Both the position numbers and the translations under genes were made by a program. From contig JAFSRQ010000019.1 in the NCBI GenBank assembly GCA_017446055.1, forward strand, positions 1 to 33,202: a stretch of 33,202 bases of DNA, written 5' to 3'. The notes under the pieces are model-generated. The model did not search any database, was not told where the DNA came from, and saw only the letters and a program-made list of their open reading frames with translations. The stretch comes from Synergistaceae bacterium (lineage in GTDB: Bacteria > Synergistota > Synergistia > Synergistales > Aminobacteriaceae). The number at the start of each line of letters is the position of its first letter. Position 1 is the first letter of the stretch. Positions 24,428-31,085 of the stretch are shown here, piece by piece.

Positions 24428-25081
24428 CTAGCCGAACGCCTCACGTTTTCCCGCAAGCCCGGCAATCGCTCCGGCAACATCATTCCCCCACGTGAGAGTC
24501 GTGAACTTCCCGGCAATGTCCCGCGAAAACACTACTGGCCTTCCGTGAACTGCCCGCCACAGCCAGCGTTCCTTCTCGTAGCACCCAAGCTGCAAACGCT
24601 CGTTGCTGTACGTGATGTAGGGCCGGATGATTGTCCAGTTTGCTGACTTGCCGCCCATCAGGATATTCTCCTGCCTTGCCTTAGCGAGCGCGTACTCATC
24701 AGTCGCAAGATATTTCCTGTCATCACTCACATCAAGAAGACGCGGCGAGTCCTCCGTTATCGGTGCAGGCGAGTCCGCGTAGACCCTCGACGAGCTGAGG
24801 AACATATAGTGTCCAGTCCCGCCAGTCATGATTTCCGCCCGCTTGGTGAACTCACTCGTTGTGTAGCTCATGAAGTCAACGACAGCGTCATAGCTCCCAG
24901 TCCCAAGAAGCCCCGCAATGAACCCGGTATCATGCGCGTCGCCCTGAATGTACCTCATGCTGCTGACTGCCGACTCCCTAGCGCGCCTCGTAGTAACGTC
25001 AACAATATTCCCGGCCTCAGCAAGTATCCTCACTAGGTATGCTCCCATTGCCCCAGTGCCGCCGGTAACCAAAACTTTCAC
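24428..25081 (-). CDS. NAD-dependent epimerase/dehydratase, N-terminal part
   Basis: An extended SDR sugar-nucleotide enzyme. VKVLVTGGTGAMGAYLVRIL gives the NAD-binding GxxGxxG near the start. SSSRVYADS holds the catalytic Ser region, DEYALAKARQE the YxxxK-like pair, and IIRPYITY the following strand. The whole gene (25081-23978) would give 367 residues, but codon 218 is TAG (24430-24428) in KREAFG-stop-AYHIT, where related enzymes usually have Glu or Gln; a single CAG-to-TAG change explains it. GTG 25081 is chosen because it begins the Rossmann strand, with GGGGAG 12 nt before it; the in-frame ATG at 25120 is an alternative. Confidence 0.8.
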   Translation of the reverse strand: MKVLVTGGTGAMGAYLVRILAEAGNIVDVTTRRARESAVSSMRYIQGDAHDTGFIAGLLGTGSYDAVVDFMSYTTSEFTKRAEIMTGGTGHYMFLSSSRVYADSPAPITEDSPRLLDVSDDRKYLATDEYALAKARQENILMGGKSANWTIIRPYITYSNERLQLGCYEKERWLWRAVHGRPVVFSRDIAGKFTTLTWGNDVAGAIAGLAGKREAFG

Positions 25082-25141
25082 TGTAGATTCACACTCCCCT
25101 GAAATTTTCCGCGTCATCACTTCAGGGGATTGCGTGAATTT

Positions 25142-25735
25142 CTACCTGTGAAGGCTTATCGTACCGCTCCCTCCCGTGATGTAGAAGGTATCTCCCACAA
25201 TCAGGTCTCCCATGCTGCTGGCCATGAATACGGCTAACTCGGCTATTTCATCCGGCATAGAGTAACGCCCGGCCGGGTTGTACGGGTTGTGTATGCTGTC
25301 GCCCTCATGTTTTCCCAGCATAGGAGTCGCTACAGGACCGGGGGCAATCGCGTTCACCGTTATACCGTAAGGCAGAAGAGAGTCCGCAAGCCCCAGCGTT
25401 AGACCCCTGACTGCCCACTTGCTCATCTGGTAGGGAGTCCACGCCGGCCTGAGTGATGACGATGATGAAACGTTCAGGATATGCCCGCGAATTTTCCGCT
25501 CAATCATGAACCTGCTGACTGCCTGAGACATGAAGTATGTACCCTTAGCGTTGATGCCCATGATCTTGTCGTACTCTTCCTCGGTCATACCCTCGAAGCC
25601 CGAATGTGAGACAACCCCCGCGCTGTTCACGAGAATATCTATCCTGTTCTCCGCGAAAAGCCCGGCAGCCTCGCTCACCTTTCCTGGCATGGCCGCAACG
25701 TCAAGAACATCAAGCACTAATGACGCACAGTCTTG
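25142..25735 (-). CDS. Short-chain dehydrogenase/reductase, C-terminal fragment
   Basis: The frame opens right after the G tract and reads QDCASLVLDVLDV, then ILVNSAGVVS (the NNAG-like motif), LNVSSSSS with the catalytic Ser, YQMSK (YxxxK) and APGPVATPM, ending in the GGSGT tail of SDR proteins. With the upstream fragment it makes a complete classical SDR of about 285 residues. As sequenced it could start only at GTG 25717 without a ribosome site. It probably acts on a nucleotide sugar in the glycan pathway. Confidence 0.8.
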   Translation of the reverse strand, partial: QDCASLVLDVLDVAAMPGKVSEAAGLFAENRIDILVNSAGVVSHSGFEGMTEEEYDKIMGINAKGTYFMSQAVSRFMIERKIRGHILNVSSSSSLRPAWTPYQMSKWAVRGLTLGLADSLLPYGITVNAIAPGPVATPMLGKHEGDSIHNPYNPAGRYSMPDEIAELAVFMASSMGDLIVGDTFYITGGSGTISLHR

Positions 25736-25748
25736 CCCCCCCCCCCCC
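25736..25748 (-). repeat. Homopolymeric G13 tract in the SDR gene
   Basis: Thirteen G on the coding strand after TTGCAGAAATTACGTACC. Twelve or fifteen would join LQKLRTGGGG to QDCASLVLDV. Confidence 0.92.
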
Positions 25749-26000
25749 GGTACGTAATTTCTGCAAACACTGAGAGAGCTTCTCCGTGTTTGTGCCTGCG
25801 ATGATGACCTTCGCGCCGCTTCTGAGGAATGCCCGCGCTATTCCCATGCCTATACCGCCGCTTCCGCCAGTGATGAGAGCGACCTTGCCGTCAAGAAGAG
25901 TGTTAGTGTTGACGGGGGACGGAATCGGTATCATCTCGCGCTCCTTCATGAGGAGGACTAATCCCCGCAATACTTTCTTCACCGCTCGTTTAATGTTCAT
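25749..26000 (-). CDS. Short-chain dehydrogenase/reductase, N-terminal fragment
   Basis: ATG 26000 directly follows the TAA of the ThDP-enzyme gene, with GGGAGGAA inside that gene's end as ribosome site. KVALITGGSGGIGMGIARAF (Rossmann TGxxxGxG, about residues 44-51) and VIIAGTNTEKLSQCLQKLRT are the first half of an SDR. As sequenced, the frame passes the tract and stops after GARLCVISA at 25710. The extra N-terminal 37 residues before the Rossmann strand are basic and unusual. Confidence 0.8.
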
Positions 26001-26780
26001 TTACTTCCTCCCTATGATTTTCTTGACCTTGCTGACTCCCTCCGGGCCGAGTACTGTCTTCACCGTCTGCTTGGCGAAATGTTTTGCCCTCATTGACGGC
26101 GGGAGTATGTCTGAGACATCGATATTGTTGATGGCGTAAAGCGCGTCGCTCTCGTCCTGCGGTGTAGTGAAGACCTCAAACAGTATGGGCCGGGTAAGAG
26201 TCTCAGGTGTCGTGAAGCGGGGAACGTTGGCGAGATACTCATTCTTGTTTGACGCTGTCATGTACTCGAAGCCGAGATCCTCCGCGTAATGCCGGACTAG
26301 TTTCTTCGACTGCTGGCCGAAATGACCCCTTGCCGCCATGAATTTGTCCGCGTCATCACCGAACCTTGCCGCAGGGTGATGGTACAGCTTGAACTCAGCA
26401 CCGCAGCCGTTGTTGATGAGCATGATACGGAGATTGTTGCGGACGTGCCTGTTGCCGACGGCGTTCATGTCGTAGAAGAAGGCGAGATCACCGATAACCC
26501 CGAAGAATAATTTTCCGGGCGACGCAAGAGACGCTCCGAGCAATGCGGAAACATCACCGTCAATTCCGAAGCCGCCGGTGTTGGAGAAGCCTGTTACTGT
26601 CGGGGGAAGCTCAAAGAAGTTCCATGTGCGAAGTGAGTTGAGGATGCCTAAGTGAAGTGCTGAGTTGGGCGGTAACCTGCCGATTGTGTTCTGTGCTATC
26701 CAAGCGTTGGAGAAGGGCAAATCCGGGATTCTTTCGAGGACGTAATCATAGTCATTCCGCCAAGCCGTATAGTAATCAGT
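26001..26780 (-). CDS. MenD-like ThDP enzyme, C-terminal fragment
   Basis: The frame after the G tract reads TDYYTAWRNDYDYVLERIPD, then NTIGRLPPNSALHLGILNS and the thiamine-diphosphate site GDLAFFYDMNAVGNRHVRNN...INNGCG, a pattern close to MenD (GDLSFLHDxN). It ends in a basic tail. With the N-terminal fragment the protein would have about 582 residues, a normal MenD-family length. First ATG is 26720. Its stop abuts the SDR start. Confidence 0.8.
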   Translation of the reverse strand, partial: TDYYTAWRNDYDYVLERIPDLPFSNAWIAQNTIGRLPPNSALHLGILNSLRTWNFFELPPTVTGFSNTGGFGIDGDVSALLGASLASPGKLFFGVIGDLAFFYDMNAVGNRHVRNNLRIMLINNGCGAEFKLYHHPAARFGDDADKFMAARGHFGQQSKKLVRHYAEDLGFEYMTASNKNEYLANVPRFTTPETLTRPILFEVFTTPQDESDALYAINNIDVSDILPPSMRAKHFAKQTVKTVLGPEGVSKVKKIIGRK

Positions 26781-26791
26781 CCCCCCCCCCC
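26781..26791 (-). repeat. Homopolymeric G11 tract in the ThDP-enzyme gene
   Basis: Eleven G on the coding strand after TACGTAGAATTACATAC. Ten or thirteen would link RYVELHTGGG to TDYYTAW. Confidence 0.9.
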
Positions 26792-27750
26792 GTATGTAAT
26801 TCTACGTAGCGGCTGAAGAAATCTTTCTCCTTCATCTGGAAGACGTAGCGCAGTTTCTTGAACGTATCACGCACAACACCGTCCGGGCTGACCCGCCACA
26901 CCTGACTCGGTCTCATCGCCATATATGCCCCGGAGACCTCGCCGATGTGAATCATAACGTCCATTCCTTGGCGCGGCGACAATGGCACAAGATTTGGGTT
27001 GACCTTGTACCTGCCCCGGTAATTGCTCGTGTTGTCGCACATAACCGCCCCGTTGTAACGCTCGCAGAAAGCCTCGATATTCCCCGCAAGCTCCGGGCTC
27101 ATCTCCGTATGCGCGCCGATGAACACTCCCACAGTCCCGGCGTTGAGGGCAGGAAGCTCGTCTCCCGGCTCTATCCTGTTGATGACCTGGACGGGGGGAA
27201 GCTCGTGAACCGTGAAGTCCGGGCTGTAATCCGTCGCGATGTTCAGCAGGACCGGGCCGCCTCCGTTGTGCCGGAGCTCAAGAAGCGCGTCATTCATCAT
27301 CACCGTGTACGCCCACCTGTCCTCGGCACTCTGTATCATGGGGATGTTGACGTTCATCTTCACGCAGTCAACCGGGGGACGAGTTCGGTCTAACATCTGG
27401 GGGCTGTACTGTCCTGCCCGGCCGAAATGCTGGCTTGCTGTTACGGCCAGTACCGGGAGCTTGCGGTAATACGCCTCAGTGAGACCGGGAATGTAGTTGC
27501 GCGAGGCTGTAGCTCCTGTGCATGTGAGGACGACGGGCTCGCCTGACTCCGCTGACATTCCGCAGGCCATGTACGCGGCTGAACGCTCGTCAACGCTGGA
27601 ATAAATCTCGAACCACGGATCATTCTGTATGCTTCCGGTGAAGGTTATGTTTGTTGTCCCGGGGGAGGCTATGACTTTGCGGATGTTGTGGGCTTTGAGG
27701 AGGGCAATCAGAATCTGCTTGTTGGCTTCTGACGTGTAGAATTTCGGCAT
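26792..27750 (-). CDS. MenD-like ThDP enzyme, N-terminal fragment
   Basis: The pyrimidine-binding domain of a thiamine-diphosphate enzyme. VIASPGTTNITF is the MenD-like front motif, Glu55 in SSVDERSAAYMACGM is the conserved cofactor-activating glutamate, and GEPVVLTCTGATASRNYIPG follows. Such MenD-like proteins occur in capsule and LPS loci, where the substrate is unknown; a role in menaquinone synthesis is unlikely because no other men gene is near. As sequenced the frame ends after the tract at GGGD-stop (26776). The start ATG 27750 has only a weak ribosome site. It is the first gene of the run ThDP enzyme, SDR, epimerase, PP-loop protein. Confidence 0.82.
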
Positions 27751-28028
27751 GATACACCGTTACAGAAGACTTATGAAAAGTTGATAGCTTCTCTGCTCCC
27801 TTGCTCCTTCATCACGTCCGCTTTCACGATGTTGCTGCTACTCACGTTTGATATGACGCTCCAGAGCCTTGAATTCCCCGCTAACGTACGGGTACACGCT
27901 TATATTCAGCACTCGAAAGGTTGAATATTTTACGGGCAGAACCACAGAACAGCTTGGTTATCGCTTCTATTTTCTCTGCCCAACCCCCCTATATTCAGTT
28001 GTCAATGTACTTTGAGAATATAAGGGAA

Positions 28029-28037
28029 ATTATAGCA
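28029..28037 (-). promoter_or_regulatory. Extended -10 upstream of the ThDP-enzyme gene
   Basis: TGCTATAAT on the minus strand (TATAAT at 28034-28029), about 280 nt before ATG 27750. A second TATAAT lies at 28112-28107. Either could start a glycan-cluster transcript with a long leader. Confidence 0.4.
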
Positions 28038-28119
28038 TATACGTTAGCCGGAATTATGTCTGTCTGTAACGGATTTCCTCTTCCTTTCATAAAAAATTTG
28101 TCTGCCATTATAACGCAAT

Positions 28120-28148
28120 CCCCCCTGCAAAATCACAATGCGAGGGGG
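28120..28148 (-). terminator. Hairpin after the DUF4422 gene
   Basis: CCCCCTCGCA and TTGCAGGGGG pair (one bulge) 11 nt after the stop. No T run follows, so it may be a weak terminator or an mRNA-stabilising end. Confidence 0.3.
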
Positions 28149-28159
28149 AAAATGTCTCA

Positions 28160-29020
28160 CTAGAAATTCCGCTTGTACTTCACTCCGAAGAATTTTGCCA
28201 TGAGGAATGACGTTACTTTTCTCGGCCAGTTGATTTTTCTGGTGTACACATACGGGATTTCAGCAATATCGCCGGGCTGTATTCTCCCTGTCTCAATCAT
28301 TCGGTCAAGCCAAACGTCAAGCATCATCTCGCTGACCATTCCGACAAATCTTGTCTGGTACGAATTGAGGCCGCTCCTGTCAGCGTTGTCCTCAACTCCC
28401 TTCAAGACCGGGAAAACCCACGAGCAATATTCATCGGCCAGACTCTTAGGCATGATGAACATGTTGAGCATATTCGCCCACGTCCGGGACATGACTGTGT
28501 CGAAAGCTGGAAGGTATTCCGGGCAGGTCCCGGATATTATTCTCCGCGCAATGTCGAGGTGAGTCCCGTCAGCAGTGTGCGCATAGTGGCTGTATATCGT
28601 CTCAATGTAGTACTTTCTGCGTCTGGGGAGAATGATTTTGTGCTGTGAGAGAAGCCCGCGTACGTCATCGCCTGTGAGAGCGTCATCGATGGAGGCCGTC
28701 CCGAATTTTGCGCGGCGCGAGAAAAAGCGTGAGTAATGAACGAGGCCGATATAGTCGCAGGATAAATTCTTCCACGCCCAATAAAGCCCGGTCATCTCGC
28801 AGTACATTGGGTTCTTCGCGCTGATATTGTCGCCGGTGTTGTCGGGGGTGAAGCCTATGGAGAGTTTGCCTTCCGCGCCTACATGGACGGGAAAATATAT
28901 CGGGTCGGACGGGACATCACATTTCTTGTGGCAGGCTATGAGTATCTTTACGTCTGGTGATTCTTGCGCATGAGGGTGCGTGTCGTGTCGTGTCGTGTCA
29001 ATTATGGGGCGGTTTTGCAT
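28160..29020 (-). CDS. DUF4422 glycosyltransferase
   Basis: About 286 residues matching the DUF4422 family of capsule and O-antigen glycosyltransferases: VKILIACHKKCDVPSD, NISAKNPMYCEMTGLYWAWKN, DYIGLVHYSRFF, KIILPRRRKYYIETIYSHYAHTADG and NMFIMPKSLADEYCSW. ATG 29020 is chosen over an upstream extension because AAAGGA lies 9 nt before it. The family core starts only at residue 23; the codons before it contain four ACACG units (28979-28998), so gain or loss of a unit would shift the frame. It lies 64 nt after the LCP gene and opens the glycan cluster. Confidence 0.87.
   Translation of the reverse strand: MQNRPIIDTTRHDTHPHAQESPDVKILIACHKKCDVPSDPIYFPVHVGAEGKLSIGFTPDNTGDNISAKNPMYCEMTGLYWAWKNLSCDYIGLVHYSRFFSRRAKFGTASIDDALTGDDVRGLLSQHKIILPRRRKYYIETIYSHYAHTADGTHLDIARRIISGTCPEYLPAFDTVMSRTWANMLNMFIMPKSLADEYCSWVFPVLKGVEDNADRSGLNSYQTRFVGMVSEMMLDVWLDRMIETGRIQPGDIAEIPYVYTRKINWPRKVTSFLMAKFFGVKYKRNF
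28979..28998 (-). repeat. Pentanucleotide repeat (ACACG)4 in the DUF4422 gene
   Basis: Four perfect units, CGTGT on the plus strand and ACACG on the coding strand, at codons 8-14 (DTTRHDT). Currently in frame. Confidence 0.85.
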
Positions 29021-29040
29021 TTTGTCAAGTCCTTTCTGCG

Positions 29041-29073
29041 TAAAATATACCCCGCACCAAGTCAGCACGGGGC
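29041..29073 (-). terminator. Terminator-like hairpin after the LCP gene
   Basis: GCCCCG and CGGGGT pair around a 13-nt loop and are followed by ATATTTTA on the minus strand. It may separate the housekeeping block from the glycan cluster. Confidence 0.45.
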
Positions 29074-29084
29074 ATTCTTTCCTG

Positions 29085-30467
29085 CTACGAGTTGAGCGGC
29101 TCAAGCCTCCTGAAGAGTTCCTCCTTGTCATGGCCGAGTATCAGTGTCAGAGATGTTGCGCGTTTGTCGGGCTGGATTAGGCGTTCGTTCTTTATGCCGC
29201 AGAGTTCAGCCAGAGCCATAGCACCCTGCCTGACAGACTCATCACTTCCGGGCGGGTAGATTATGCTCGATGCCCGGTAGTCGTAGTGCCGTGCGTTTCC
29301 TGTGTAGGGGACTTCGATTCCGATACGCTGGAATATCTGCTGTGCGCGCTTGCCGATTCCCTTTTCGCCATCGCCGTTGAGTATGCGTATGCTGATGATC
29401 TGGTCGCGGAGTTCGGCTATCTTCTCGCTGTCGAAGCCTGACATGTTCACAGGTTCGGGCGTGAAGTCAAGCTCTACTGCTTCAGCTCCGTCAACAGTTG
29501 CGTTATCCGTCGGAGGAAGTTTTGCCGCAAGCTGTAACGAGAACGCATTGTTGTCCAGTATCCAGTAGCTTATGTTCTTGCTTGACCCTGTCCGCCCCGG
29601 TGCCATGAACATTTTGATGCGGTCGGGCGACAAGGAGTTGGCGAACTGCACCAGCTTCAACGCCTCAAGGGGTGCAAGGTCAGTGTCAATCGAGTCGTAA
29701 AGCTCAGTAACAATCGCCGGGATTCTGGGCAGTATCGAGGGAGTCTTTATCTTCTTCATCATGATGTCGATGAAGTTCTGCTGCCGTCTGACGCGCCCAA
29801 TATCACCGAGCGGGTCATGACGGAATCTCACATAGCCCAGTGCCGTCTTGCCGTCCATGTGCTGCATGCCAGGTGCAATGTTGATGAAGAGTTTGCCGGA
29901 ATAGTCGTTGTAGTGCAGGCGTTTTTCCACGTAAATATCAACGCCGCCTAGTATGTCGACAATACGCGGGAAGCTCTTGTAGTTTATCTTCACGAAATAG
30001 TCTACTGGCATCCCGGTAAGGTTCACGAGAGTCTCGCGGAGAAGGTTGATACCCCCGTAAACATAGGCATGATTGATCTTGTCCCAGCTACGTCCAGGAA
30101 TGTAGACACGTGAGTCGCGTGGGATTGAGGCGATTCGGAGAGCTTTGTTCTCAGCGTCGAATATAGCGAGGGCTATTGCGTCCGTCCTTGAGCCTCCCTC
30201 TACGTTGTCCAGTCCCACGACAAGAACATTGACGGTGCTTCGTGCGGTGCTTTCGGGCTTCTGTGCCTCACCTACGGCAAGTTCTGCTGTTACTGACGCG
30301 CTTTCGGTGTGCAATATCTGAGGGGGAAGCTCTGCCTTTGTCTGTGATTTCTGGGGAATGGGCAGGGGGTTGGGGTCATTGAGGACTTCCATGAGCCTTA
30401 ACGCCGCTCCTCCTACAGCGGATGCCGTTACCATGAATATTATTCCCAATATCTTAAGCACTCTCAT
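29085..30467 (-). CDS. LytR-CpsA-Psr (LCP) family protein
   Basis: A 460-residue envelope protein. One N-terminal membrane helix (about residues 5-25) anchors it. The LCP domain (about 78-235) has NVLVVGLDNVEGGSRTDAIALA, the Arg/Asp-rich ASIPRDSRVYIPG, INHAYVYGG and GYVRFRHDPLGDIGRVRRQQ, all typical of phosphotransferases that attach polyprenyl-linked glycans to the cell wall. A LytR_C domain (about 355-445, ISIRILNGDGEKGIGKRAQQIF) follows. It starts 18 nt after nadD. In diderms its acceptor is less clear; being next to a glycan cluster fits a glycan-transfer role, by inference. Confidence 0.9.
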   Translation of the reverse strand: MRVLKILGIIFMVTASAVGGAALRLMEVLNDPNPLPIPQKSQTKAELPPQILHTESASVTAELAVGEAQKPESTARSTVNVLVVGLDNVEGGSRTDAIALAIFDAENKALRIASIPRDSRVYIPGRSWDKINHAYVYGGINLLRETLVNLTGMPVDYFVKINYKSFPRIVDILGGVDIYVEKRLHYNDYSGKLFINIAPGMQHMDGKTALGYVRFRHDPLGDIGRVRRQQNFIDIMMKKIKTPSILPRIPAIVTELYDSIDTDLAPLEALKLVQFANSLSPDRIKMFMAPGRTGSSKNISYWILDNNAFSLQLAAKLPPTDNATVDGAEAVELDFTPEPVNMSGFDSEKIAELRDQIISIRILNGDGEKGIGKRAQQIFQRIGIEVPYTGNARHYDYRASSIIYPPGSDESVRQGAMALAELCGIKNERLIQPDKRATSLTLILGHDKEELFRRLEPLNS

Positions 30468-30485
30468 ATAGATTTGTTCACCTCG

Positions 30486-31082
30486 TCATAAATTTTTGTA
30501 GAGATTATTGGACTCGATATATATTCCGACAAGATGAGGCACGAGAAACCTTATGCCCTTTCCGTCTCTCACACGTTCCCGTATGTCTGTGCTTGAGACT
30601 GCGAACTGTGGAATCTCTATATATTTTAGCTTATTGCGGATAAATTCCGGGAGAGATTCTATTCCGCTGACAGGGTAGCCCGGCCTTCTCGCTGTAACAA
30701 GTGTGCAAAGCTCCGGGATTCTCTCGTACTCAAACCACGACGTGATAGACAGCATAGCATCAAGCCCGGTGATGAAGTAGAGATCTTCCGGCGCAATCCC
30801 CTCGTCAGCAAAAGCCCTCAAAGTGTCGACCGTATGAGTCTCTTCCTCGCGGTCAATCTCAATCCTTGAGACCGAGTATTCAAGGACTCCAGCAGTCGCA
30901 AGAAGAGTCATAGCGTACCTGTCTTCAGCTGGGGTGATGTGCCTGCTGTGCTTGTGGGGAGGGTCTCCAGTCGGCACAAAGATTAGGCGGTCGATTCCGA
31001 GATTTATCCGGGCTTCCTCAGCTGCCAGAAGATGCCCGTAATGTATCGGGTCAAAAGTTCCTCCCATAATGCCCGTTTTCAT
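30486..31082 (-). CDS. nadD: Nicotinate-nucleotide adenylyltransferase
   Basis: A 198-residue NadD that adenylates nicotinate mononucleotide in NAD synthesis. GIMGGTFDPIHYGHLLAAEEA carries the nucleotidyltransferase (T/H)xGH-type site, FVPTGDPPHK and SRIEIDREEETHTVDTLRAF follow, and the C-terminal SSTDIRERVRDGKGIRFLVP holds the ISSTxIR motif. It starts 3 nt after the obg stop, so it is coupled to obg, an order known from many bacteria. Confidence 0.95.
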   Translation of the reverse strand: MKTGIMGGTFDPIHYGHLLAAEEARINLGIDRLIFVPTGDPPHKHSRHITPAEDRYAMTLLATAGVLEYSVSRIEIDREEETHTVDTLRAFADEGIAPEDLYFITGLDAMLSITSWFEYERIPELCTLVTARRPGYPVSGIESLPEFIRNKLKYIEIPQFAVSSTDIRERVRDGKGIRFLVPHLVGIYIESNNLYKNL

Positions 31083-31085
31083 GGC

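Larger units (their letters stand above)
27751..28159. other. Intergenic stretch with decayed reading frame
   Basis: No intact gene. The minus strand holds a short open stretch ending at about 27773 (ADVMKEQGSREAINFS and some 20 residues before it) without a start, which looks like the tail of a lost gene; a TnpB-like tail is possible but not shown. Two CTATATTCAG/TTATATTCAG copies (27901 and 27989 regions) and two TATAAT boxes on the minus strand are the only other marks. Confidence 0.4.

Noticed and set aside
24428..24430. Pyrrolysine or programmed readthrough at the epimerase TAG
   Set aside because: No pyl genes or stimulatory structure are visible, and a single CAG-to-TAG change is simpler.
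27751..28159. Second full TnpB element
   Set aside because: Only a short tail-like stretch is open; zinc-finger and RDxNAA motifs are absent.
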